From the NCBI GenBank assembly GCA_943846785.1, contig OX044367.1, positions 62,001 through 126,000 of the forward strand: a DNA stretch of 64,000 bases, given 5' to 3'. Each line of letters begins with the position of its first letter. Within the stretch, counting starts at the first letter, position 1. The notes beneath the pieces were generated by a model, which saw only the letters and a list, made by a program, of their open reading frames with translations, searched no databases and was not told where the DNA came from. Positions 1-7,536 of this stretch are shown here, piece after piece. The position numbers and the translations under genes are program-made. Source of the stretch: SCGC-AAA076-P13 sp905478035 (GTDB taxonomy: Bacteria; Pseudomonadota; Gammaproteobacteria; Magnimaribacterales; D2472).

Positions 1-120
1 CCCAAATCTGTTAGAGAGGTTTGATCTATAATCCTTATCACTAAAGCTTTTAACAATTATTCTAATAACAAGAGCTGGGGTTATTAAAAATAAAAAAAGG
101 TTATATAAAAAGAGAATCAT
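1..120 (-). CDS. waaA: 3-deoxy-D-manno-octulosonic acid (Kdo) transferase, N-terminal fragment
   Basis: Only the first 40 codons are inside the window; the gene runs off the left edge. WaaA transfers Kdo from CMP-Kdo to lipid A precursor at the inner membrane. The translation starts MILFLYNLFLFLITPALVIR and ends with a YRSNLSNRFG-like stretch. This matches the family's N-terminal pattern of one hydrophobic anchor followed by a 'YR..L.ERFG' motif. The start is the ATG at 120. It is divergent from the lipid A acyltransferase-like gene at 167, which fits a lipopolysaccharide locus. The call rests on the N-terminal pattern alone, because the catalytic parts are outside the window. Confidence 0.72.
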   Translation of the reverse strand, partial: MILFLYNLFLFLITPALVIRIIVKSFSDKDYRSNLSNRFG

Positions 121-166
121 TTCTTAATCATGCATATTTATAATGTAATAATACAGTTTAAAACAC

Positions 167-1039
167 ATGAATAGAATTTTATTAAAGCTTCTTATAAGTT
201 TCTGGAAGGTAGTACTGCTTTTTCCTAGAGCTGTTCATAAAAAACTTGGCCTAATCCTTGGTTACCTTTTTTATAAATCTAATTTAAAAAGGAATAAGTT
301 TAGTAAAAAAAATATTGATTTATGCCTTAAGAGGCTAGATAAGGAGAAAAAAGAAAAAGTCTATAAATCAAATATTTTATTATCAGGAACCATACCATTT
401 GATACTGGCGTGGCTTGGTTTTGGTCTGATAAAAGAATTAATAAGCGAATAAGTTATAAGATAAGTGGCTTGGAAAAGTTAATAGAGGAACAAAATAATA
501 ACAATGGAGTTCTTCTTTTCTTTAAGCATTCTCTCCATCTAGAGCTAGATGCAAGACTTTTAGGTATGAATGCTGATGTGTATGGGGTAGAGAGAGTACA
601 TAATTCAAATTCATTTGATTCTATTCAAAATTCAGGAAGATTGAAAAGCCTAAAGGGCGCATGCGATAGAAATAATCCATTAAAATTTATACGCTGGCTA
701 AAAAAAGGAAAAACAGTTTTATATGCTACAGATCAAGACTATGGCATGGGTCAATCCGATATCATTGACTTTTTTGGAAATCCTGCTGCAACAATTTCTG
801 CACCTTTGAAAATTATAAAAAGTACGTTATGCAAAACATATTTTTTAAACAGCTTTATTGAAAATGATAAATATATATTGGAAATTGAAGAAATAAATTG
901 TGATAGTTCATCTGAAATAAATTTCTCAACGGATTTAAATAACTATATGGCTGATAAAATTCAAGCTCATCCACATGAATACTTGTGGCAGCATAGACGA
1001 TTTAAATCCACACTTGGTAAAGATAAATTTTATGGATGA
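167..1039 (+). CDS. LpxL/HtrB-family lipid A biosynthesis acyltransferase
   Basis: A 290-residue member of the late lipid A acyltransferase family (LpxL/LpxM/LpxP), which moves an acyl chain from acyl-ACP onto Kdo2-lipid A at the inner membrane. It has a hydrophobic N-terminal anchor (residues ~5-35), the HX4E catalytic dyad in FFKHSLHLELDAR (about H121 and E126), a DQDYG motif around residue 188, and the C-terminal HEYLWQHRRFK signature. Length is close to the family's roughly 300 residues. It lies 46 bp from the divergent waaA start and overlaps the next methyltransferase gene by 8 bp, so the two are probably co-transcribed and translationally coupled. Which acyl position it serves cannot be told from the sequence. 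Confidence 0.85.
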   Translation: MNRILLKLLISFWKVVLLFPRAVHKKLGLILGYLFYKSNLKRNKFSKKNIDLCLKRLDKEKKEKVYKSNILLSGTIPFDTGVAWFWSDKRINKRISYKISGLEKLIEEQNNNNGVLLFFKHSLHLELDARLLGMNADVYGVERVHNSNSFDSIQNSGRLKSLKGACDRNNPLKFIRWLKKGKTVLYATDQDYGMGQSDIIDFFGNPAATISAPLKIIKSTLCKTYFLNSFIENDKYILEIEEINCDSSSEINFSTDLNNYMADKIQAHPHEYLWQHRRFKSTLGKDKFYG

Positions 1040-1646
1040 TTTATTAAAGAAATTTGATTCTATCAAAGGATTTCTTGCTCATGAGGAAGGAGTGTTTTTA
1101 TATCAATTAACTAAAGAATTTTGTCTTAAGAATTGTGCGGTTGAGATAGGTTCTTATTGTGGTAAATCTGCGTGTTATATAGGCCTAGCATGTAAAGAAA
1201 ATCAAACAATACTGCATACTATTGATCATCATAGAGGTTCAGAAGAGCAGCAACTTGGTGAGGAATATTTTGACCCCGAAGAGTACGATTATATAAAAAA
1301 AAGAGTTGATACCTTGCCTACTTTGAAAAGAAATATAGAGATTAATGGCTTAAGTAAATCTATTTATGCTGTTGTCGGTCATTCAAAACAAATAGCAAAT
1401 GACATGCAAAATAATATAGATTTAGTATTCATCGATGGGAGTCATACTTTTGAATCGGCAAGAACTGATTATTCATCTTGGAAAGATAAGATAAGAATTG
1501 GTGGTATATTAGCCATTCATGATGTCTATGACAGTGAATTAGAAGGCGGTCAAGCACCAAGAGAAATATATGAAAAAGCCCTTTCTGAAAATTTTATTTT
1601 AATTAAAAGGGTTAATAGCTTGGTCGCCCTGCAAAAGATTGTTTAA
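1032..1646 (+). CDS. class I SAM-dependent methyltransferase (Methyltransf_24 type)
   Basis: A Rossmann-fold methyltransferase of about 204 residues. The SAM-binding motif I is AVEIGSYCGKSACYIG, an acidic/His stretch HTIDHHRG follows, and the motif VFIDGSHTFESARTDYSSW is characteristic of the Methyltransf_24 group, which often modifies surface sugars. I chose the ATG at 1032 (MDDLLKKFDS) over an in-frame ATG at 975, because the earlier start would put 65 bp inside the acyltransferase gene. The chosen start overlaps that gene by 8 bp. The 3' end overlaps the convergent gene at 1599-2600 by 48 bp. Substrate unknown; the neighbours suggest lipopolysaccharide or another surface glycan. Confidence 0.75.
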   Translation: MDDLLKKFDSIKGFLAHEEGVFLYQLTKEFCLKNCAVEIGSYCGKSACYIGLACKENQTILHTIDHHRGSEEQQLGEEYFDPEEYDYIKKRVDTLPTLKRNIEINGLSKSIYAVVGHSKQIANDMQNNIDLVFIDGSHTFESARTDYSSWKDKIRIGGILAIHDVYDSELEGGQAPREIYEKALSENFILIKRVNSLVALQKIV

Positions 1647-2600
1647 ATAAAAAAACACATTGCCTTTACTGGTTTCTTTTTTATTAAATGTAAATAAAGC
1701 ATGTGCAGCAATGATTACGGCAGCATTGGTCCATGTTGAATTCTCTTCTGGCCAAAAAATATCCATTTTATATTGATAGCCTGTTGGAAAAATCCCGTTA
1801 TCATTTTTGAACTGAAGTATATTGTTAAAAATTTTTTTTGCGGTCTCTATATCGCCCAAGACTAGTAAGGCAATAATGCACTCGCAGCTTTCTGCAATAG
1901 TAACCCAAGGCTCTTCTTTAACACATTTAACCCCAAGTCCTTCCACATAAAAATCTTTAAGAGAATTATGAAATACATTTTTATTATTCTTCACGCCACA
2001 CATATATGGATAATAAAAATCCATGGAAAATCTTGAGCGATCAATTCCATCTCTATTAAACTTAGAGCTCCAAAGCTTTTGATCAAATTTTATTTTTGAA
2101 GAATTGTTAAGAGCTTTTAAAGAAAGAAAAATTGACATTGACGCTGTAATTAATGAATTATCACATAAGCCATTTTTGTCCCTAGCCCAGTTATAGTAAC
2201 CATCTGTATCCCTAAATCTATCAAGTTGATCAAAAATAATCTTTATTTTTGATTTTATATCAGATGTTATAAGGTCACCTCTCCCCATTAATACAGCTTG
2301 CATCAAGGGAAGAATGATATATGGAGCATGATGACTTTCGAAATGATTGTGAGTAATTTTATTATTTTGAAATTCAGGATAAATAAGACCATCTTGACTT
2401 AAAGTATTAAAAAACCAATCTACTCCTTTAATAAAGGGATCCCATTCCTCAAATAATGCAAGAGCAATTAAGCATTCACAATGATCCCATGGATCACATT
2501 TACCTTTTTCATCCCATGTAATTCTGCCATCATCTTTTTGATTATAAATAATCCAATCTTTTGATTCTTTAAAAGCTTTTCTTGACTCATTCCACTTCAT
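1599..2600 (-). CDS. alpha/alpha-toroid (prenyltransferase/squalene-cyclase-like fold) protein
   Basis: A 333-residue soluble protein rich in repeating helical motifs with aromatic and acidic residues: the segments around WDEKGKCDPWDHCECLIAL, GLIYPEF, GYYNWARD, GVKCVKEEPWVTIAESCECIIALLVLG and GIFPTGYQY. Such repeats are seen in (alpha/alpha)6 toroids of the prenyltransferase/terpenoid cyclase and glycan-processing groups. Cysteine and histidine are repeated in WDHCECL and ESCECI. It overlaps the upstream methyltransferase by 4 bp (ATGA), so it is the last gene of a minus-strand operon with a glycosyltransferase and a methyltransferase. A role in surface glycan synthesis or processing is an inference from that context; no enzyme activity can be assigned. 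Confidence 0.5.
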   Translation of the reverse strand: MKWNESRKAFKESKDWIIYNQKDDGRITWDEKGKCDPWDHCECLIALALFEEWDPFIKGVDWFFNTLSQDGLIYPEFQNNKITHNHFESHHAPYIILPLMQAVLMGRGDLITSDIKSKIKIIFDQLDRFRDTDGYYNWARDKNGLCDNSLITASMSIFLSLKALNNSSKIKFDQKLWSSKFNRDGIDRSRFSMDFYYPYMCGVKNNKNVFHNSLKDFYVEGLGVKCVKEEPWVTIAESCECIIALLVLGDIETAKKIFNNILQFKNDNGIFPTGYQYKMDIFWPEENSTWTNAAVIIAAHALFTFNKKETSKGNVFFYLNNLLQGDQAINPFN

Positions 2601-3301
2601 TTTTTTACAAAATAAAAAGCAATACTTTTACCCAGGATTGGATTTAAGACTTTATCGATAAGATCTAAGAAAAAAGGTTTTTTTAAAATATGTCTTTCCA
2701 AAATTTTCTTGTAGATTTTTATTATGAGATTTGTGTCTTGAGTTTTCCAAAATAAACATCTTAACCACCAATATGCACTATGAATTGAATGAAACCTTTG
2801 AGAAGATTCATAATCAAAACCACAATCTGTAATATCTTTTATTAAATTATTTTTATTAAAAATTCTTAAATGTCCGCCAGGCTGATTCTGATATTCTTGA
2901 GATAAATACCAGCATATTTTTTCAGGTAACTCTGCAGGGACACTTGCTAAAAATTGCCCTCCTGGTTTAAGAACTCTATGTATTTCAATCACTGCATCTT
3001 TATATTCATGTAAATGCTCAAGAACCTCAGAACAAACAACCATATCAAAAGAGTTGTCATTGAATGGAAGAGAATATGCTGAACCACTTAAAAAATTTGT
3101 TTTGGTGTTGGAGATTGATTCAAGAAATTCAAGCCCCTCTGATGCTTTATCTAGAGATTCAAGATGAGGATCTAGGCCAATGCACTTTAAGTCTGGAAAT
3201 TGTTCCATTGCACCAAAAATATGCCTTCCTTCTCCACACCCCAAATCAAGCATAATGCCTTTAGGATTAATATTAATTTTATTAAAATTAAAAGTTAGCA
3301 T
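2597..3301 (-). CDS. class I SAM-dependent methyltransferase (Methyltransf_11 type)
   Basis: A 234-residue methyltransferase. Motif I is IMLDLGCGEGRHIFGAM (residues ~16-32), the acidic end of beta2 is in IGLDPHLESL, motif II is FDMVVCSEVLEHLHEY, and motif III is LKPGGQFLASVPAE. This is the pattern of small-molecule and sugar methyltransferases of the UbiE/Methyltransf_11 type. It starts 13 bp after the stop of the damaged glycosyltransferase gene and overlaps the following toroid-protein gene by 4 bp, so it sits in the middle of a co-transcribed surface-glycan set. The substrate cannot be named. Confidence 0.78.
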   Translation of the reverse strand: MLTFNFNKININPKGIMLDLGCGEGRHIFGAMEQFPDLKCIGLDPHLESLDKASEGLEFLESISNTKTNFLSGSAYSLPFNDNSFDMVVCSEVLEHLHEYKDAVIEIHRVLKPGGQFLASVPAELPEKICWYLSQEYQNQPGGHLRIFNKNNLIKDITDCGFDYESSQRFHSIHSAYWWLRCLFWKTQDTNLIIKIYKKILERHILKKPFFLDLIDKVLNPILGKSIAFYFVKK

Positions 3302-3314
3302 TTGTTATGTTCAT

Positions 3315-4570
3315 CTATTGCTTTATAAATACTTCTTCATATTCATCAGTTATCTTAAGCCAATTAAAATTTTTAATTATATGATCTCTGCCCTTGTTTG
3401 AAATGCTTTTGTATTTATCATAATTGTTAATTATTAATTTTATTGAATTAGCTAAAGAAGTCGAATCTTTTGGTGGAATAAGGGTTGCATAATTCGCCAA
3501 CAAGCTCTGGGATAGATGAGGTATTAGCTGCAATTAAAGGTGTACTGCACACTCATTGCTTCAATAACAGGATATCCAAAGCCTTCATATAAAGAGCTTA
3601 CGATTGCAACTGAACTCTTTGCATACTCCTCAGCAATTTCTTTTTTTGTAAGATTAGTTTTAAAACTATAGACGTCACCGAGATTCCTAGCTTTTCAATA
3701 AGTCTAGAAGTATGCCCATCTTCTCTTTAATTTTCCAATAACTGTGAGGTTCATATCCTTTGAAATTCATTTTTTAGAATAGACAAGGCCGTCTAATGTA
3801 TAGTCAAGCCCTTTTAGGGGAACGTCTGCACTTGCAGTTGTAATTAACTCTAAGTGGATCTCTTGTAATATCTTCATATGGAACAAAAATATTAACATCT
3901 AGACCATTATGTATCACAGTGATATTGCTTTCATCGCATCTAAAGTCTTTAGCTATATCCTGTGAAGAGTTAGAGGATGGAGTTATAATATTTTTTATCT
4001 TTGGTGCAACTCTTTTTTGCATCTTCAAAAATGAGTACCATCTATGTCTTGACAGTCTATATAGAATTTTTTTATTTGCCTGCGAGATCATGCTTATAAT
4101 CTTTTGTTATCGGGTGGTGGATAATCTCAATGAAAGGAAATATTTTTTGGATCTCAAGCATTCCATAACTTAATGGATTGATTGTCTATAACAGCATCAT
4201 ATTTCGAGTATTTTGAATTAGATAGTCTGTGGCTCCTATGCCCAAAGGTTTTCATCTCTGGAAATCCCCCCAGTAAAACTGAACTAGAACTCATAGATAT
4301 CTAGAGATATTTTTATTCTTTTTATTTCCTAAAAATTTTTACTCTTTCTTTAAATGAAAAAGTCTGAAAAAGATCTAAGACCTGGAAGTTTTATTAAATT
4401 TACACTTCATTGGAGACGTTTGGATATGGAGGTCCTGAAATAATATCTACCTTCATGACCCCTGATTCAGTTAATGCTTTTGATATGTCATGGACATATA
4501 CGCCCTGACCACCTCCAAACGGAGCGCTTCTGTAACTTAGTATTGCAATATTGAGTTTAATTTCGAAAGC
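3315..4570 (-). pseudogene. GT4-family glycosyltransferase, reading frame broken by many indels
   Basis: Frame-by-frame reading recovers one continuous GT4-like protein. The N-terminus reads NIAILSYRSAPFGGGQGVYV followed by HDISKAL, the nucleotide-sugar enzyme's glycine-rich opening. The middle reads NIITPSSNSSQDIAKDF and ITVIHNGLDVNIFVP, typical of the inter-domain region. The C-terminus reads PLIAANTSSIPELVGE, YATLIPPKDSTSLANSI and a final EVFIKQ. The pieces lie in different frames separated by small indels. Two intact stretches are 3315-3533 and 3804-4091. The start is uncertain because the first codons are also disturbed. It lies between ilvE and the methyltransferase on the same strand. 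The neighbours ilvE and algC are broken the same way, which suggests sequence error rather than true gene loss. Confidence 0.7.
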
Positions 4571-4579
4571 AAGTTATTT

Positions 4580-5521
4580 CTAGGATGAGTCTAGGCTTAA
4601 CCAGCGACTCATAATTTGTATTCTTTCCAAATATTATATCGTTATATGTTTTTTGTAGCTTCTCAGTTATTGGACCTCTTGATCCCGTTCCGATTGATAG
4701 TCTTGCTATCAATTTTGGAAATAGGAGTTATCTCTACTGCAGTTCCCGTAAAGAATGCTTCATCAGCTCTGAAGTAAGCTCATCCAGTAGTTATATCTTT
4801 CTCAACTAACTTCATATCCCAGATCTTTCGATATTTCAATTACAGATTTTCGTGTAATCCCATTCAAGACAGTGAGTTATTGTCAAGGGCGTAGATATTT
4901 TATTCCATCTTTAATTAATAAAGATATTCTCTCCACTTCCCTCAGATATATAGCCATCCTTATCTAAGAAAGATAGCTTCATCAGCTCCCTTTTGAATTG
5001 CCTCATGCAGTGCCATTGTTGAATTTATATAGGTGCCTATTATCTTATATCCGGAGTGCAATGGGTTGCTGTACTGATCATATGAGGATTTAATTACTGA
5101 TATGCCTGATTCTTTTGCCTCTGGACTCATATAAGATGGCCACTCCCACGCGGCAACAGCAACATTTACTGATAATTCTGTTGCTCTTATTCCAAGCGAT
5201 TCACTACCCAAGAAAACGATTGGTCTAAGATATCCCTCATCAAGATTATTTTTTATAAAAATATCCTTTCTGAACTTGATTAAGTTCATCAGGTGAATAC
5301 GGTATTTTAATTCCTAATTTACTTGCGGCTTCAAAAAGTCTATCTGTATGATCTTGAAGCCTAAATATTGCTGGTCCATGTTCAGTTTTATATGCTCTAA
5401 CACCCTCGAAAACTCCAGTACCATAGTGCATGGTATGAGATAATAAGTGAACGGAAGCCTCCTCCCATTTTTCATAAGTACCATTTTTCCAAATAACTTT
5501 TTCTTCGGTGTTTGCAAACAT
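4580..5521 (-). pseudogene. ilvE: branched-chain amino acid aminotransferase, reading frame broken by many indels
   Basis: The class IV PLP aminotransferase that makes Leu, Ile and Val from their keto acids. The pieces, in order, are: WKNGTYEKWEEASVHLLSHT with HYGTGVFEGVRAYKT (residues ~10-45); SLGIRATELSVNVAVAAWEW; YKIIGTYINSTMALHEAIQK, with the catalytic lysine region in IGTYINS as read here; GYISEGSGENIF; LNGITRKSVIEISKDLG; RADEAFFTGTAVEITPI; and GTGSRGPITEKLQ. The last piece runs to a TAG at 4580-4582. I infer at least eight frame changes, most repaired by deleting one base, plus one in-frame TGA near 4778. The overall span (942 bp) is a multiple of three and near the E. coli gene length. 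It is divergent from algC, 65 bp away. This gene is essential for prototrophy, so the damage is more likely in the sequence than in the organism. Confidence 0.82.
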
Positions 5522-5586
5522 TTTATTAAGGATATAATTAGCGCTTTATTATGACAAACAAGAGCTAATAACAAAAGAGAAATAAT

Positions 5587-6963
5587 ATGAATATAGCATC
5601 ATCAATTTTTAGAGAAAATGATATACGTGGCACTTATCCAGAACAAATAAATGAATCAACAATTAAATTAATTGCATCATGCCATTGCAAGAAAATGTAA
5701 AAAACATGGAGTCAACTCTATAGCTGTTGGAAGGGATGGACGTCTTTCAGGGCCAGTGCTGCTTGAATCATTTTGTGAAGGTCTTCTTGAAGCTGGTATA
5801 GATGTAAATAATATTGGTTTAGTAACAAGTCCACTTGCTATATTTTGCAGCAAAAAAAGAATCATCAAAAAGTGGAATTATGATAACAGGAAGTCACAAT
5901 CCTAAAAATCATAATGGTATCAAAATGGTGGTTGATGACAAACCAGTATCAGGAACAGAAATATTTGAATTACTAGGTGACTTAGAAGAAATAAATGAAA
6001 AAGGTACTATTGAATATACTGACATTAAAAAACTATATCTTGATGAAGTGTCAGAAAATATCTCTGTTGAAAATCCAGAAAAGTTAAAAGTAATTCTTGA
6101 TTGTGGCAATGGAGCAGCTGGATGTATTGCACCCGATCTTTTCAAAAAAATTGGATTCTCAGTTATAGAACTTTACAGTGAGGTAGATGGAAATTTTCCA
6201 AATCATCATCCGGATCCTGGCAAGCTAGAGAATCTTGAAGACCTTATAACTGAAGTGAATAAACAAAATGCTGATCTAGGATTAGCGTTTGATGGAGACG
6301 GTGATAGAGTAGGATTGGTAACAAATAAAGGAGAGGTTATTTTTCCTGACAAACTAATGATGTTATTTTCAAAAGATATATTGTCTAGGAATAAAGGTAA
6401 AATAGTTTTTGATGTGAAATGCTCAAATCAGATTGGAAAATCTTATCTCAGATCTTGGAGGCGTTCCTGTAATGTCTCCTACTGGTCATTTCCATATTAA
6501 AAAAGGCTATAAAGAAGAATAATGCACTTCTTGGTGGTGAAATGAGCGGCCATATATTTTTTAATGATAAGTGGTATGGCTTTGATGATGGTCACTATGC
6601 AGCAGCAAGAGCATTGCTGAAATACTTAACTAAGACAGATAAAACTATATCAGAACTCATTGAAGAGTTTCCTCTCATCATTTTCAACGCCTGAACTTAA
6701 TATTTCAGTAACTGATGAAACAAAATTTACAATTATTAAGGATTTGCAGATGAACTGTGAGCTTGATGGTGAAAAAATTACTATCGATGGCTTAAGAATG
6801 AATTTTAAAAATGGCTGGGGTCTCATAAGAGCATCCAATACTACACCGAAACTAGTTTTGAGATTTGAAGGCAGATTCTTTGGAGGAAATGCATGAGATA
6901 AAAGATCTTTTTCTTTCAGAACTATCTCGCATTTGCCCTGATATTGATATAAATTTAGACTAA
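5587..6963 (+). pseudogene. algC: phosphomannomutase/phosphoglucomutase, six single-base insertions
   Basis: An AlgC/ManB-type alpha-D-phosphohexomutase that supplies mannose-1-P and glucose-1-P for surface glycans. Pieces in order: SIFRENDIRGTYPEQ; VGRDGRLSGP; the phosphoserine loop IMITGSHNPKNHNG; AFDGDGDRVG (metal binding); LISDLGGVPVMSPTGH; LLGGEMSGH; RASNTTPKLVLRFEADSLEE; and a C-terminus RICPDIDINLD. Six frame changes lie near 5680, 5840, 6439, 6510, 6675 and 6865. Each is repaired by removing one base. The reading frame advances by one at every break, and 1377 minus 6 gives 1371 bp, exactly 456 codons plus stop, near the family's ~460. The ATG at 5587 was chosen from the SIFR-DIRG start. 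Three bases separate it from slmA, the order known around algC in pseudomonads. Confidence 0.85.
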
Positions 6964-6966
6964 GTC

Positions 6967-7536
6967 ATGAAAAATGATAGAAAAAACATTATTTTACAAG
7001 CTCTAGCTGGATTGCTGGAAGAAAGAAATCTATCAAAAATAACTACATCATTGTTGGCAGAAAAATCACAAATAACTGAAGCTGCTCTTTATAGGCACTT
7101 TCCAAGTAAAAGAGCTATTTATGCAGAGTTATTTTCTTTTTGCGATGATGCAATTTTTACTAAATGTGGCGAACTTAAAAAAGCGGATCTTAACTCAAAA
7201 GAAAAAGTAAAAAATGCATTTTTATTTTTTATGATCTTTATTGAAAAAAATAAAGGATTTGCAAGACTTTTATCAAGAGAAGCACTTTCATCAGATGAGC
7301 AAAATGTAACAGACTCAGTAAATCAATTTTTTGAAAGATTTGAGCTATCAATTAAACAAATGCTTTCAGAAGATACTGATAAATTAATTACTCAACCTGG
7401 AATATCTGCTCAACTAATTGTTACTTGTTTAGAAGGAAATGTTGGAAGATATATTCGATCTAAATTTAAAGATTCACCTAGCAGTTATATTGATAATATT
7501 TGGGAGTTACTTTCTTTAAATATATTTAAAAGTTAA
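6967..7536 (+). CDS. slmA: TetR-fold nucleoid occlusion factor SlmA
   Basis: SlmA binds specific chromosomal sites and blocks FtsZ polymerisation over the nucleoid. The 189-residue protein has a TetR helix-turn-helix in the first ~50 residues (ITTSLLAEKSQITEAALYRHFPSKRAIYAELF), matching the E. coli SlmA pattern 'ITTAKLAA..GVSEAALYRHFPSK'. It then shares the NQFFERFE-IKQML stretch of the SlmA core. It begins 3 bp after the algC stop, the same neighbourhood as the pseudomonad slmA (ttk) gene. Its stop overlaps that of mrcA by 4 bp on the other strand. A generic TetR regulator is the alternative, but the core match and position favour SlmA. Confidence 0.85.
   Translation: MKNDRKNIILQALAGLLEERNLSKITTSLLAEKSQITEAALYRHFPSKRAIYAELFSFCDDAIFTKCGELKKADLNSKEKVKNAFLFFMIFIEKNKGFARLLSREALSSDEQNVTDSVNQFFERFELSIKQMLSEDTDKLITQPGISAQLIVTCLEGNVGRYIRSKFKDSPSSYIDNIWELLSLNIFKS

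Noticed and set aside
4765..4790. In-frame TGA in ilvE as a possible selenocysteine codon
   Set aside because: It lies in the damaged patch among many indels, near RADEAFFTG where the family has no Cys/Sec. A sequence error is simpler.
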